Shown piece by piece: positions 32,331-45,346 of a stretch of 64,000 nt of DNA. Position 1 is the first letter of the stretch. The number at the start of each line of letters is the position of its first letter. The notes beneath the pieces are model-generated. The model had not been told where the DNA came from. It was given only the letters and a program-made list of their open reading frames with translations, and did not search any database. The DNA is from Centroberyx gerrardi (lineage: Eukaryota; Chordata; Actinopteri; Beryciformes; Berycidae). A program made the translations under genes and the position numbers. The stretch spans positions 12,274,656 to 12,338,655 of the forward strand of contig NC_135998.1 of NCBI RefSeq assembly GCF_048128805.1, read 5' to 3'.

Positions 32331-33380
32331 ACAGTACACGCTATGTTTAGGCAGTGAATGCATAGGATTTAATATGACTACAATACATATGTTTGTATTT
32401 GTTGAGACCCCTGACCGACTGCTACTGATTTGTTTTCATTTCAGTTAACAAGTTAGTATAGGCCTTTGTGACTCTGACGGTATTGCTGACTCTCAGAGAC
32501 TGGGGACACGAGTTCAGATCAAATACTGGCGACTATTACAGCTTTTAGACATAATATTTTAAGATTTGTAATGGACCCTTTAAACAGTTTTGAGCCTGTT
32601 TGGTGGGTTTACGTGTGGCTTATAGGGTTAAATATTGGGTGGCCCTCATTTTAAATAATGAGGAAAACTTGAGGCAAAAATTATTTTGTTTACTAGTGTT
32701 TTAAAGGTGCAACTTGCAGACAACTGGGAATTGGGAAACTTCCTTTAATTCAAAACAGGCAACCACTGCAAGGATGCAAGAATTGGCGAAATAGCCTATG
32801 CTCTCGTTTTTTGGTGCCAGTTAAAATCCTGGCAGCTGCATTTTGGACTAGCTGTACAGTGGAGAGAAACGTTTTGCTAGAAACAGAGACAAAGAATTAC
32901 AGTAATCGAAACGGTTTCCAAATTATTGGTGGACAGAAATGGTTTGATGTTTGTGAAGTTGATTTGACTAAGTTAAGTTGCTTCCTTTTACTGGAAACGG
33001 GAGCGGGCTTACACGCATCATCGAGTGCTCACTCACTGGTCTGTCAGAGAAACTACCTCCACTAAAGATGACAGTTACTTGTGAAATATAAGGACAATAA
33101 AAGAACTTCTACAACCTGGAAGCATATTAAAGTGTATCATTTGATTTGACAGACTTTCTCAGCACAGTAAACATGACTGTTGCAGCCACTGTAGCAAACC
33201 TGGTGTAAATTACAGTTGGTTGTTTGTCTTTGCCTGGCTTATGAATGAGTCCCCACCATGGCTTAACCTTTTGGGTGCTGCATACACAGTCTCAAAACGT
33301 GGTTTCCTATGATTTAATAGTGGCATGTTTCTGGACAAAAGCGTGTCATTAGACAACATCTATGAAACTAAATTTCTCAG
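32331..33380. other. Upstream flank of ube2g1, with a possible retroposon fragment
   Basis: Most of this stretch shows nothing recognisable. The part at about 32805-32925 (AAAATCCTGGCAGCTGCATT, then TTACAGTAATCGAAACG) resembles a segment seen in fish retroposons, with low certainty. No splice-bounded coding exon was found. Confidence 0.35.
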
Positions 33381-33522
33381 AGTCCCAGGCTGAAAAGGTT
33401 TAAAGAAATTAAATTATATAAACATACCCCATAAATCAGCATAAGAAAGGTTCTCAATGCTTCTGAATCCTAATTTCAATCTTATTTTACAGGATCTCTT
33501 TAGACCTTTTCAGCCTGGGACT
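33381..33522. repeat. 26-bp inverted repeat with a 90-bp spacer
   Basis: AGTCCCAGGCTGAAAAGGTT followed by TAAAGA at 33381-33406 is mirrored by its reverse complement at 33497-33522 with a single mismatch. No target duplication was identified, so a MITE is only one possibility. Confidence 0.85.
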
Positions 33523-34329
33523 GTATATATTTTTGTGTTTTTTTCCTCATATATGCATGACTGTAGTGGTCTGTTCTCCTGTGTAATGTATGCTAATATC
33601 CCCTGGAGAGGAAGCAACACACTCAAGTTGCACTTGCACAACAGTCTTCAGCTACACAACAATCAACAGTGTTTTTGTGTTTTGTTCAGAGATTTGATCA
33701 GGACAACACACAAAGGTAGAACACAACGAGGGAAAGCAGGAATATCTATTAACAAAGAATGGAACTGTTGCATTCATAAAGCATAAGAATCCTGACAAAA
33801 CACAAAGCTCACCTCTTGAACTCCTCCACTAGGCTTTTGTAAGTGAGAGTTGAGTTGCTGGTAGAAAAGGTATGCAGGTGCTTCAGCAGGAGACGGACCA
33901 ACAGATAAATGCTCTTCTGCTTAAGCATTAGAAAAGTATCAGAAAGTGGCAGATCCCTATTCTCCAAGGGTTTGGAACACTTTCTGAAATGAACTTTCAC
34001 ATGTAATACAGTTTCAGCATGTTATACAAATATTTAACCTGCTACACATACAGAGAAGTTATTTATAACATCAGGCACCGATAACCTGCATGTTCCCAGA
34101 CTGTCATACAATTCACTATAAATTCACCCTAATATACAGAGGATCTCAACTGTGGAATAACTTCACATTCACATTTCCAATGAATCCACATATTTTAACA
34201 ATTTCAAATGTAAACTTGTCTGACCTGACTGGTGAACCAAGCTGCTGGAAGTATTGTCTCAGTGACTCAACGCAAAATTTCTTTCTCTCCCTCCTTCTTG
34301 CCCTTTTCACATATGCATGCGCTAACTCT

Positions 34330-34376
34330 CTCCCTCTCTCTCTCTCTCTTTCTCTCTCTCTCCCTCTCTCTCTCTT

Positions 34377-34443
<67 letters not shown>
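34330..34443 (+). repeat. Composite (CT)n-(CA)n microsatellite
   Basis: A CT-rich run changes directly into about 26 CA units. The long serine/histidine frames that cross it are artefacts. Confidence 0.95.
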
Positions 34444-34445
<2 letters not shown>

Positions 34446-34864
34446 ATTACACATAACACACATGCATTTGTACAGTGCATATGCCACCAGGACCTTTTTA
34501 CAGAGACTTGACCTCAGATGTTCTACAAATATTATATTTGGAAATTTCTTAATTTCCCAAAAATGTCCACTATGATCTTGATGTTGTAATTTAGATCATG
34601 TTTTTCAACTCATTTTTTTTTCTCTTTTTAGGGGGGTTGTTTGTTTTGAGTGGAGATGTTTTTGTGAGCCTCTTCCAACCTGCCCAGATTATTGATTACA
34701 TTCCTTCTTTTTACGTTTTTTTTTTTTTTAAATCTCTCTGATCGTTTTATCATTGTGCAAATTGACTTACAATGTAAACTTAAACGTAAGCTAGCTAGGA
34801 ACATTAGGCATTCATTGAAATTGGCAGATTTGAGAGAAACAGGCTAGGTGTCAAGTTTGCAATG

Positions 34865-34898
34865 CTAATTAAGGTAACTAATTAGGTACCTTAATTAG
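34865..34898. repeat. 12-bp perfect palindrome rich in TAATTA
   Basis: The arms CTAATTAAGGTA and TACCTTAATTAG are separated by 10 bp. More TTAATTAATTAA follows at 34911-34923. TAATTA is the core of many homeodomain sites; a regulatory role is inference only. Confidence 0.6.
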
Positions 34899-35087
34899 TG
34901 TCACACCATCTTAATTAATTAAATAGGCACCTTCACAGGCATCCACAGCATCACTCACTTAATGTTACAAACTAACACTGGTGAGCAAGTCAAGCTGAAA
35001 GTGGCAGACATGGAGTTAATTGAACTGAACTTAATGACCTTATCTGAAACTTTCTTAACTCCAGTTCCCTTTCCAATCAACTGCCGC

Positions 35088-35130
<43 letters not shown>

Positions 35131-35164
35131 TTCTTCTTCTTCTTCTTCTTCTTCTTCTTCTTCC
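35088..35164 (+). repeat. (CTT)n microsatellite
   Basis: About 24 CTT units with one CCT interruption make a homopyrimidine tract. The leucine-rich frame across it is not a gene. Confidence 0.95.
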
Positions 35165-38100
35165 CCTGCTTTATGCGAATCACTGAAAATTCCAAAAGTG
35201 AGGTTGCCAAGTGCCTTCATGCCAGCTTGGCCCACATGTCATACCTTCATCAGTTTTCTCATTACCCTTCTTCATTTTTCCCCTTTCTTTATCATCAATC
35301 CCAGCGCTGCTTTTACAATCACATCCATACTGGACATAGAATTGATCTGAAAGGAAAAGAAAGGGAAAACGAATAATAAGGAGAAATCTATTGAAGATGT
35401 GACAGGAAAGCATGAAAGCAGTCAGGGACCTTAAGTCTGGAATTTTTTATAAAATATAGATAAAGAAGAAGAAGAACAGAAAGAGGAGGAGGAGGAAGAA
35501 GGAATTCACTTTCATGAAGATGGCATCCTCCTGTTTTCAAAAGGTGCACTGCAGCCTGTGATAGCAAAACCTTTCAGTAGATGGCAGTGCGAGCCACATA
35601 TTGAGCCGAAAGTGTGAGACATAAGTCCTCATACATGGATGAGTTAAAAATTACAACCTGCAACTTTAGTGGTTTGAATAGTTTGCTAGTTTCTTTAACA
35701 TTTATATATCCAGGGAAGGCTGTTGAGCACACAATACTCTTTTCCACCATCTTGCTACACAAACACATCAGGAAGCAGCCTAGTGCAACCAGCAGTGACT
35801 ACTGTAAAGATGAGTGAGATAAGAACGTCACTTTCCCCGATCCTTCCTTCACATCTGGGAAATTGCTCCAGCCATAAGTCCGCCTTTCTAACTTTTAATG
35901 CCACAGCCTCCGATGGTATTCTCCAAATCTAGATTACATTAGAGTGATTTTATTGTAGGAATAGGCTTATATTCTACTGTACACTCATATCTCAGTGTGA
36001 AAATTAATCTGTTGTATTTATTGTCCACCAACAGACAATAATTATTCCGTATAGTTATGACACCAGGAATTTACACTTTTTTTGAGTTTTAAAGGCCTAT
36101 ACAGCCTTGATTTGGGGCTAAAGTTGTGTAATAATGGGTATGGTCTTTCTTTGTAAGGAAAAACACAGAGGCAACTAATTTAAGTTAAAGTCTGTACTAA
36201 GAACTAACAGGTAACAGGTGCATTTTTCACCAGCACATGAGAGAAGATGCAATGAAAAGTTAGAAAGAACAAATTTTCCCAATTGAAATGTTGGGGACTT
36301 GTCATGATAATAAAATAATAATTTATATGATAAAAAAAATAACCGACAAATCTGATAATAAGGTATGAAACCACAAAATATGTTGATGTTTGTGACATTC
36401 TCTTGCCGGTGTATGTGTTTTATTTTCACATTGATATACCCTGCTTTAAATAATGGAGTATTAAATCCCCTTGGGACAGCTCAACACCCTACATGGCTGA
36501 TTACATCCTGCTTTGATTTAGATGCACTCATCCTTCACAAACACCCTTGGAGTCCCCTGTTCTGCCCGGAAATTAGTGGGCCAGTCAAAATGATTAATAA
36601 ATGGCTGGTAAATAATTCTAATTTCATCACTTTACAACAGACATATCACACTCGGGCATCCGATATCACCATGTCTTTCTTTATTGGAGCAGGATTAATG
36701 GTTAATGGTTTCACAGTATTCATTACGATCATGGAGGAAAATTGTCTTTTAGAGACTAAAACCACTGATGTTGTTTGGTTTTTCATGTCAGCCCCGTTCA
36801 CAACAAGAGGCCAGTTGCAATTTAAGTGACTTGCTGGACTCCCAACTATAGCAAGATGGCAAATCTACAAATGATGCTTGTGTTTTCAATCTGGAATGCC
36901 ATTAATCAATGCATCTCTTTTACTAAGGCGCATGAGTGTAGCTTGAAGGACCAAAAGAAATTACAACGAAAACTACCTTTTAATCAACATATAAGACACA
37001 GATTGGCTCCCCAACACAGGAACACTGTAAATACTGCAGAGGACCAGGGCAATACTTGACCTTATGGGTACTACTAATAACTTATAAAAACAAATTGACC
37101 TATGATTGATCACTCTGCATGGGCCCATGGGCGGTGGGCACCCTTGGGCTCATGGCCAGGATAGCTGTCCTGATTGTCCTCTCAGTGGGCGGCCTTGAAT
37201 AAGAGGCATCATGATGATCAACATCATCAGTGTTCCTGTTTATTCACTCATACAGATACACAGCAAGCTGTGACACAGAGGCAAACACAAATTGCTTAAC
37301 AGGATTAAAGGACAAAAACAGGATTGGTCTGGGTAATACAACATTTAAGGAGATCATCCATACAGGCAAAAGGGTTGAATGAGGTGCTGCATGGGAATGC
37401 ATCCCTTGTAAAATGAATTATTTTAATATCCTCCTGAAAAACCAAGACATAGGCTGTGAAAGATTAACCTACATTTGGGTAAAATATGATTATCGCCTAT
37501 CAAATCTGGTTTTAAAGGGAAAAGCCCTGCATGATCGGGGGGAGCACAACTTCCGTTTATTTCTCTTTTTATGTTTCAGATCAAATCCCTGCTAATGGAG
37601 AAGATGATATATTCTTACCCTAAAGCCAGTTAATAGCTGGAGTTTCCTATGGAAATTTGTTTCAGTGGATAATGATCGTTCAGATGCATTTCATTGTATT
37701 AGTTTTTCTTCTGTAAAAGGCCATTCTGAGTCTGTCTCTGAATAGTTAGATGCTCCTTCTACTATAAAATAGGCCCAATGATCAGTGAAATTCATAAAAC
37801 TAATTTACCATTGATGCAGGGTACACACATGGGAAACTTTGACTCTGTTTAACATGTAGTCAGAGCTGTTTCATACAAAGACACATTGAACTTTTAAAGG
37901 CCTTGCTTCTTAGAGATTATTGTGTGAAGTGTTGTGTGAAGTGCTGTATATTTTATTTAAAAAGTGTTTCTGTGGGAGTATGTGAGATGAAGCCCGGCCT
38001 TATCTTATTCCCCTTTACAGAACGTATGTTTCGTCTCCTCTGGTTAGCAACAGGCACTCATGCTAATTAAACACTATGCAACGCAACATGAATCAGAAAC

Positions 38101-38540
38101 AAGAGCTGGAGAACAAAACCCCAGTAATCCATGGAATTAATGATGAGAGGGAGACAACACCTAACAGCACATCTTTCTGTCCAGAGTTTAGGCTCCATGA
38201 TGATGACAGTGGAATGAAAGTAAAAAATAATGGTGGACATAATAGAGTATAATGAGACTCAGGAGGTAGAAACAAGGTTTCTGATCATCTCTGTCTGGGA
38301 AGCTGAATTTTGATTTATTACACTCCCACTGTAATGAACACAGGTGGTGCAATCAGAGCAATAGGCCTCTCTCATCATGTATGTCAGTACTTGGTCTTAT
38401 GAGTCTTAAATTAAAGGGATCTACTGTTGTTATACAAAAAGACATTCTTAGAAGATAATCGGTCTCAAATCTTTCTAATGTGAACTATTGGGCTGCTCTG
38501 TTTAAAGAGAAACAGGTAAGAGATGATGAGACAGTTGCAG
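35165..38540. other. Gene desert segment, no gene recognised
   Basis: The sequence is complex and mostly unique-looking. The 154-codon frame at 36365-36829 has no recognisable motif, no splice context and ordinary composition, so it is not called. The part around 36590-36740 has homeodomain-like TAAT words and could be conserved non-coding DNA. Confidence 0.4.
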
Positions 38541-38544
38541 ACGT

Positions 38545-38546
<2 letters not shown>

Positions 38547-38582
<36 letters not shown>

Positions 38583-38594
38583 ACACACACACAG

Positions 38595-38626
<32 letters not shown>

Positions 38627-38761
38627 ACACACACACACACACACACACACTCATTACCACACACTTCTCCTATAATTTATTTTCCTACATTAGAGCTATT
38701 TTGAGACTTTGAGACAAACACACATGCACAATGGTTCACGTGCCTGCAAGCACGCACGCAT

Positions 38762-38831
<70 letters not shown>
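38547..38831 (+). repeat. Two long (CA)n microsatellites
   Basis: CA runs with CAGA interruptions cover 38547-38650 and a purer run covers 38762-38831, separated by 110 bp of unique sequence. Histidine/threonine and cysteine/valine frames here are artefacts. Confidence 0.95.
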
Positions 38832-38832
<1 letters not shown>

Positions 38833-39639
38833 ACACAAACCACCCCACCCCAAAACGCCAGATAGATATAGCTAATATAAATCTATCTTTTGGAACATAG
38901 AAAAATTAAATGGCATAAATCATATTCAATCAATCAGTCATAAATCATAAAATACAGGCAAGATAGCCAATCTTCACATGGACAAATGACTGGAATGAAA
39001 TGAAAAGAACGAGAAAAAGCTGACGGTGTTACTGTAAGTTGCAACAAGCTGAACTACTCAAAAAACTTGGGCTATGCTCATTGGGATGGTGTTTGAATTG
39101 GCAGAAATGACTGTTGACTGTAGTTTTACATCATGGCGCCAATCTTAATCCACTTCAGTATTTCCCCAAATTTCATTTCTCAAGCATCATTGACCAACCA
39201 TCTTATCTTTTGATAATCTTAGAAAATACAAACATTGGGATTAACTAGCTTAATCAGTGTAGTGAGCTGGTAAACATTATTGGAAATGAAACTTGCTGGT
39301 GCAGATTGTCCAGGTTGGAGAAGCGAGTTTGTGACCAGTTCAAATCCCTACATAAGTATAAGACAATATTGACTCCAGACCAGCTGGTGGTTGAAACGGA
39401 GAGCTCTGTTGCTAGGCCTCTTGCTGCTAATAATGAGTCCAAATGGGGTTTGTCAAAATGTCTCCAAAAAAGCCAGTCTCTGAAAACGATATGGCGACCA
39501 AATGACGTATTTCTATCCACAGCCTGGAAAGCAGCAGCACGGCACCATTTCTTCTACCAAACTCTACCCGGCTCTGTGAAATTGTTTACAGTCTGCTTCT
39601 GTTTGTGAGCCTATATGTATCTATCGCCCTTGTCTGGAG

Positions 39640-40000
39640 GGCTAAGCCTGGAGCCTGGCTACATGTCAGACCTTTTAACCCCATATGAGCCTCAGTGCAG
39701 CCTGAGATCTGCTGGCTGCTCCTCAGTCTAGACTGAAAACAAAAGGTGATCACTTCTCAAGACACACTTTTATAGACTGGCCTTTAAGTAATTGCTTTTC
39801 ATGTTTTTAATCTTGTGTTGTTGTTGCCCTTCTTTTTGTATTACTATTTGTGTTTTGTGCTTTGTTTCTCTTGGTCTCTATTAAGCACTTTGTAAAGGCT
39901 GTTTTTTTTTTTTAGAAAAGTGCTGTATAAATGAAGTTTATGATGATGATGAGGATGAAGATGAGGATGATGATGATAATGATGATGAGGATGATGATTA
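39640..40000 (+). repeat. LINE 3'-end fragment with (GAT)n tail
   Basis: Short frames near 39664-39725 (MSDLLTPYEPQCSLRSA) and 39760 (LKTHFYRLAFK) resemble the last residues of a fish LINE ORF2. GCACTTTGTAAAGG, AAAAGTGCTGTATAAATGAA and GTTTATGATGATGA follow, a typical tail running into (GAT)n at 39940-40000. The element is 5'-truncated and frame-broken. L2 or Rex1 type is likely but not proven. Confidence 0.65.
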
Positions 40001-41699
40001 TTATTTGTTAAATTTCACTTAATGTGCACATCTGCATAGTGTAGTAAGAATATTAATAATTTATCATTATGTAATATCAGTGGTGTTATTAACACATAAC
40101 ACACAGATGGCGCTCATAATGGTCCAAACAGTCCAAATTTCAGATATGATGGTGCAGTTTCAAATCTGCTTCATGAAGAAGAGAAAAAGGAAGAAGAAGA
40201 AAGCAAATGTCCAAGCTGTTGATAGGATTATGTCATCTCTTCATATCCCTCCAAATTATACTTACACAGCCTCTAGAAATTAAGGGTTTCATTTCAATCT
40301 CTTTATCCATTTTGGATAAAAATGTTGCCACATGCAATTCATCAGGCAATATTTGAAAATCATAAATCAGTCTGTCCTGAAAGAATGACCTATTTTATGA
40401 GCAAATGTGTTAAGATGACTCCTAACTTCAATACTAACCCATAGGGTGCTTAACTTTCAGGTCAGCAGTCAATATGGGAGAGTGGGTGTCATTTTTTAAA
40501 ATGGTGGGTATCTCATTATCGAACGAAACTCTTCAAACTTCACATTTCTCCTGAGAGGCCAGATTGCAGATGTTTTCGGTGCAGAGCCCCTGTAGCAATT
40601 TGGGGTCCACAGGGACCTGCAGTGACGGTAGACAGTCTGAAACACTGCCCACCCTCCAGGGCAGAGCTTTAATGGGCCCTCCTATCAGTGCTGGGAATCA
40701 AATCTGCAAATTTGTGTTTATTTGTCAGCCTGAGTTCTAGACTTTAGACCCTCTCCCCGCATGTCATTATCAATTATCCAGAAAGAGTTATAGTCTGCAG
40801 GAAAGATAGGCAGGAGGCTGAAATGCATCTTAAGTTCTAATGGCTTGGGTCTTATTTTAACTACTGAAGTTGAATTGGGCCTATCGATCGGGAGAGTTAA
40901 AATTCTGTGTGTGTCGTCAAGCTGCCCAGTCTTCATCCAAAGACCAAAAACATCTTAATTTGCTTTCTTGACATTCATACGCCGAATCTGACTGCTGCTG
41001 GATAACGAAACAAGACATCTGCTTGTGATCAAAGACGGGCTCAGTATCTGGCACAGTTAAGAAGAGCAATATTGCAATCTAACCCTCCTTTTACTGTGTC
41101 TGCTTTGCATGATGTGGTTATTCGCCTCCAGCCTTGTTTTGCTGTGGATTGAGGAGAGGACAAAATAAAGGCGACTGCTGCAATTTCATCCCTATTGGCC
41201 CCTTGGCAAATTGGCCCTTTATCAAATGGGGGCCTCATCTATCAGGCCAAAGACGGGTATTGAAATTGCCCCGCCGGCCACAAATCAGACCAATGGATCG
41301 GCCTTTATCTGAGACAAGGCCGTCATCACTCTGTAGTGGCTGGAAGGGGAGGAACCAGGCCGTTTAGGAGCCTATCCTGCATTTCTGTGCTGATGGATGT
41401 GGCCTGCTTGACCTCCCTGTGACCAGCAGCAGCTGGAGGTGGGCCAAACCGTTGCTTAACCTGGATCATTATCTGTGTGCATGTGTGTGTTTGATTCTCT
41501 CTCGCTCTCTCTCTGCGAAACTCTTACGTTGTACCACTCTCTCTGTCATTCGTTCGCCTCCCGCTCAACTCTGTCGGCCTTTCTCTCTTTCTCCTCCTCC
41601 ATTACTGTGACTTCTCGCCCTAATTTCCCTGGCTTCCTAATCTTTCTGTCTGTCTGTCTGGTTGTCTGTCCGTATCTCTTTCTCCATCCCTCTTTTGCT

Positions 41700-41749
<50 letters not shown>

Positions 41750-44700
41750 GACACACACACACACACGCTCTCATTCTCTTTCCCCCTTGCCACTCTAATT
41801 CCACCCTCCCACTGCCCACATTCATTTTCTTTGGCCAATCAATGCAAATGGAGAAAGACTATAATAGAGGACAAGACAAATGGATGCTGTATTGTCAGCT
41901 GTGCCTCCCCAGTTCTAAACATTGTTCTGCCTGCTATGATTTATGAAAAGTTATAGTCAGGTAATACTTTAGCCTTGCCATATTCCGCACAAGCAACTAT
42001 CTTTAATGGGAAGCTATCTAAACTGCCCGGATGGTATTATCTTACTGTATATTCTTGCTGCCAATATGAATAATATAAATGTTATTGCAAATGTTATTCC
42101 TTCTTATATTAGAGCTGGACCAAATACCATGCAGAGTGATGAAATGATGGCTCGTCCCTGACTGACTCCAATTGACATCCCGATCGATTTACCCATAGGT
42201 CAAAAGGCATGAAAAAATTTCCAGTCAACAAGTTTGATCACAGAAGTGCATAACAGCGATACAGGATGATCCTTCTGACCTATGATCTATCATTCACTGG
42301 CACCCTTCCTTGGCAGCTGGCTTCTTTACGCATCCTCTCTGATCAATTTCATGAGTTATGGGTTTAACTAAAAGACCATCCACAATCTAATCCTCTTCTT
42401 AATTATGTTTTAACTGCTCTGCTTTTATTTGATTAGATTCAATCACAGTGCAATTAACCCACCATGATTTTATTCATACTCAATCAGAGATAGGGATATT
42501 ATCTTTATACGCAGATTCATTAACATAAACCTGCTTTGTGTCGTTGAGCTGATTCGGAAGCATCGGAGACCACAAAAGGCTTTTCCCCTGCACAGAAGAA
42601 ATATGCATGTATCAGTTTCAGGTCGAATGGCATTCTGGTACTCCTTGTATTCTCTAACGTGGCAAACCCCGGCCATCTGGCGCTCCCTGCAGTTTAAAAC
42701 AAACACTAAGAATTATCTGTGAAAACTATTTTTACCCAGGTCTGTCACGTATGAAGTAAGTACGCTGCATAATTCCACTGCTTGCCCTTGGTGCAGGGCG
42801 GAAAAGTGAAGCACGGTGAAATGCTAATCAAATTTACGAAAACCAATTCTGAATTCTGAAAGCCTTATCCCACCCCATCCCCTTGACTCTGTATGTGTGA
42901 GGTGTTATCAGTCCCTTGGGGAACGCGGGGAAACCTTGGCCTGCGCAGTGCTGGGGAAGGGAAAAGGGAAGTCTTCAGGGGGAAGAACACCCACACACAC
43001 AATGGACGCCTGCAGAAAGTAAAACAGGTCAGGACTCCAGTGGTCTGATAAGGCAGAGGCCTCATGAATTAAAGAGTGGTGGAGGAAATATGACATTTTT
43101 CTTTTTCCATTCTGTCTATCGGGATTACTCACTTGCCAGTGAAATTACCTGGAGAGAAGCTGGTCCGATAATGGACTGCCAAAAAACGCGATTCACTCTA
43201 GTAATTTCTCCCTCCTCGTAAGGGCAGATTGGCATTGAAAATTCGAAACACCTTTACTGCCTTGTGGGAAATTTGAGAGACAGGGGAGTTACATTATCAT
43301 AATAGATCATTTGTATCTACTTAAATACCCTTTTTTCCTATTGTGTAACAGAGCCTGTGCGTCCCCAAATCATCCCCCGTTGGAGGAATATTGGATTTAC
43401 AAGTCTCATCACGCTTAGTACAAGGAGCCATCGTTCCTAAAAAATTCTATATGTTTACTTCTATTACAGAAAGGCTTCACAGTAACAGTAGAGTTTTCTC
43501 TTCTGAGCAACAGTGCTTTCCAAGTGACTGAACCCACTTACTCTTCAGACAAAAGGCCAAAAAGGATCCTGTCCTGTTGTTTTAGGGGGAAAAGACCTTT
43601 GTTCTTCTCCGTTCCCTCTCCAGAGAAGCAGATGATTGATAGGGAAGTTGTAATGGCAGAGGAGGGCAGGGATAGACAAGGCAGTGGGTCTTCTTTCTCT
43701 AATGATTGGTTTAAGTGAGTGCTGTAATGGGCTAGGGTGCCAGGGCCGGTGATTTACGGGACCTCTTCCTGTCGTCAAGCCTTTGAGCCAAGCTGTAGGG
43801 GCTGAGCAGAGAGTTCAGGCGTTCCTTTTGCAATAATATCTGCTTCATAGAGAATTAAACTATAACTCTTGCTCGTTCCCGCAAAGCAAAGTTTGGCTTC
43901 GCATACTTATCACAGAGTAAACACAAGAGGATCGGCCCGGTCCCAACCTAACCTTTAAGTGAGAGGGGTGGGTGGCGCCATGGAGGTGTACCGGCAAAAT
44001 GATGAATGATCCTCACTGAAAAAGTTGAATACAATTTCTTGCCATGGGCCCCAAAGTTGAAAGTTTGAGACTTAAACGGTTTGGTGTCCCAAAAAAAGAA
44101 CTCCACCCAAGTTTTATCGGATGCCTCTCAAGCAATATACATAAAACAGTTATTTCTCACTTTGAAAAAGGTCATAATGCCCTCCATGGAGTCTTTTGAT
44201 AGGCAAACAAAGTGAGGGGGAGCCTGAGGGATGGAATCGTGGGTAAATAGCTCCTCTAATGGAGTCCTAATCTGTGGAGGCAATCTGGAGAGAGCTGCCC
44301 CTGGCTGTGCCAGTTGGGATGATGAGACAGAGGTGACAGTGTGGCAGTTATTATTAGTGGTATCATTGATCAGACAGCCGCAGCGGCCGGGTTGGAGAGG
44401 GATGATGGATTTGGTGGCTCCAGCCCAGCTAAGCCATGAATGCTGTCAGGGATGAGTCAGGGAGGGGCGGTATGTGTCCATGGAGAAGAAGAGACAGCGA
44501 GAAAGAAAGAAAGAAAGAGAGAGGGGGGGGATAGAGAGAGAGAGAAAGAGAGTCTGGGGTGTCATTTGTACTTCCATAGAAATTAAATGGAGTTTTGTTC
44601 ATAGTTCAGAGATGATAGGCTCTTTTGGAAAGAAGGCATCCATCTCAGGCAATGAGATGTTCCAGATGAGGATTTAGGAAACCCGCGAGACTCTGATGAG

Positions 44701-45050
44701 TATCTTTTGAGTCTGACTTAACCTGGAGCTTTGCCAGTTTTGACCCATATAGCTTTTTTCCCCGATCTGTCTTTTCCCTCTGTTATGGTCCTCAGGGTGC
44801 TGGTCATAAAATTAATTCTGCTCAAACAATGTTTGTTCCGTCTAATTCTGGCATTCCTAAGGTAGCTTGCTCTTTCTGAGATAAAGAAAAATGGAATTGG
44901 GCCTAGGATGGAAAGACTGTACTTCATTGGGTGTTTTTGCTCATTTCATCTCAATAATTTCTTGCATGAATAATGACATACAGAGAGAATCCCAAAATGG
45001 AAAGAGAAAAAAACAGAAAATAGATAGTTAGAAAGAGTATGAGAGTGTGA
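40001..45050. other. Gene desert segment with possible conserved non-coding stretches
   Basis: No gene is recognised. A (CT)n tract lies at 41701-41748 with CA following. Complex, repeat-free sequence around 41180-41370, 42420-42720, 43500-43760 and 44140-44460 contrasts with the repetitive surroundings and could be conserved regulatory DNA. This is judged from texture only and needs an alignment to other fish. Confidence 0.35.
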
Positions 45051-45051
45051 G

Positions 45052-45298
45052 ATAGAGGGAGAGAGAGAGAGGGAGAGAGAGAGAGAAAGAGAGAGGGAGA
45101 GAGAGAGATACCAGCTAACTCCTGTATATTGATTTTAACTTTAGAATGCATCAATTCCTGTGTTCACTGCAGTATTTCATATTTTACTTTATCTTACTCT
45201 GTATGTAATGCAGTTTATATCTAATGTAACTTCATTGCAATGTGTTATGTGCTTCATGTCTGGGCCTCCAGCCTGTGAGGAAGACTTACTTGGGTCTT
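45052..45298 (+). repeat. GA-rich tract plus dispersed block, copy B
   Basis: A (GA)n tract at 45052-45105 leads into 45106-45298, which matches 14680-14847 in the same orientation. Shared words include GTGTTCACTGCAGTATTTCAT, ACTTCATTGCAATGTGTTAT and GCCTGTGAGGAAGACTTACT. The match stops at GGGTCTT in both copies, just outside a minus-strand GTAAGT. Confidence 0.8.
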
Positions 45299-45346
45299 CA
45301 TCAGTAGTGATGGACGTCCCGTCCCCGTCCACAGCGAGGGTGTGGG
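45290..45346 (-). other. Weak candidate orphan exon, acidic reading frame
   Basis: On the minus strand a 57-bp GC-rich stretch is bounded by GACTCAG and by CCCAA|GTAAGT. One frame reads HTLAVDGDGTSITTDEDP; extended upstream it is open back to a TGA. No partner exon was identified within reach and I do not recognise the protein. It may be a chance pairing of splice-like signals. Confidence 0.2.

Noticed and set aside
34090-34575. 161-codon plus-strand frame
   Set aside because: It runs through the (CT)n-(CA)n microsatellite and is mostly serine, leucine, histidine and threonine; no splice context or family resemblance.
36365-36829. 154-codon plus-strand frame in the desert
   Set aside because: No recognisable motif, no exon borders and ordinary composition; a frame of this length can occur by chance in 64 kb of AT-rich DNA.
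38465-38900. Cys/Val- and His/Thr-repeat frames
   Set aside because: Translations of CA microsatellites.
41475-41838. Serine- and arginine/glutamate-rich frames on both strands
   Set aside because: They are translations of the (CT)n tract and its surroundings.
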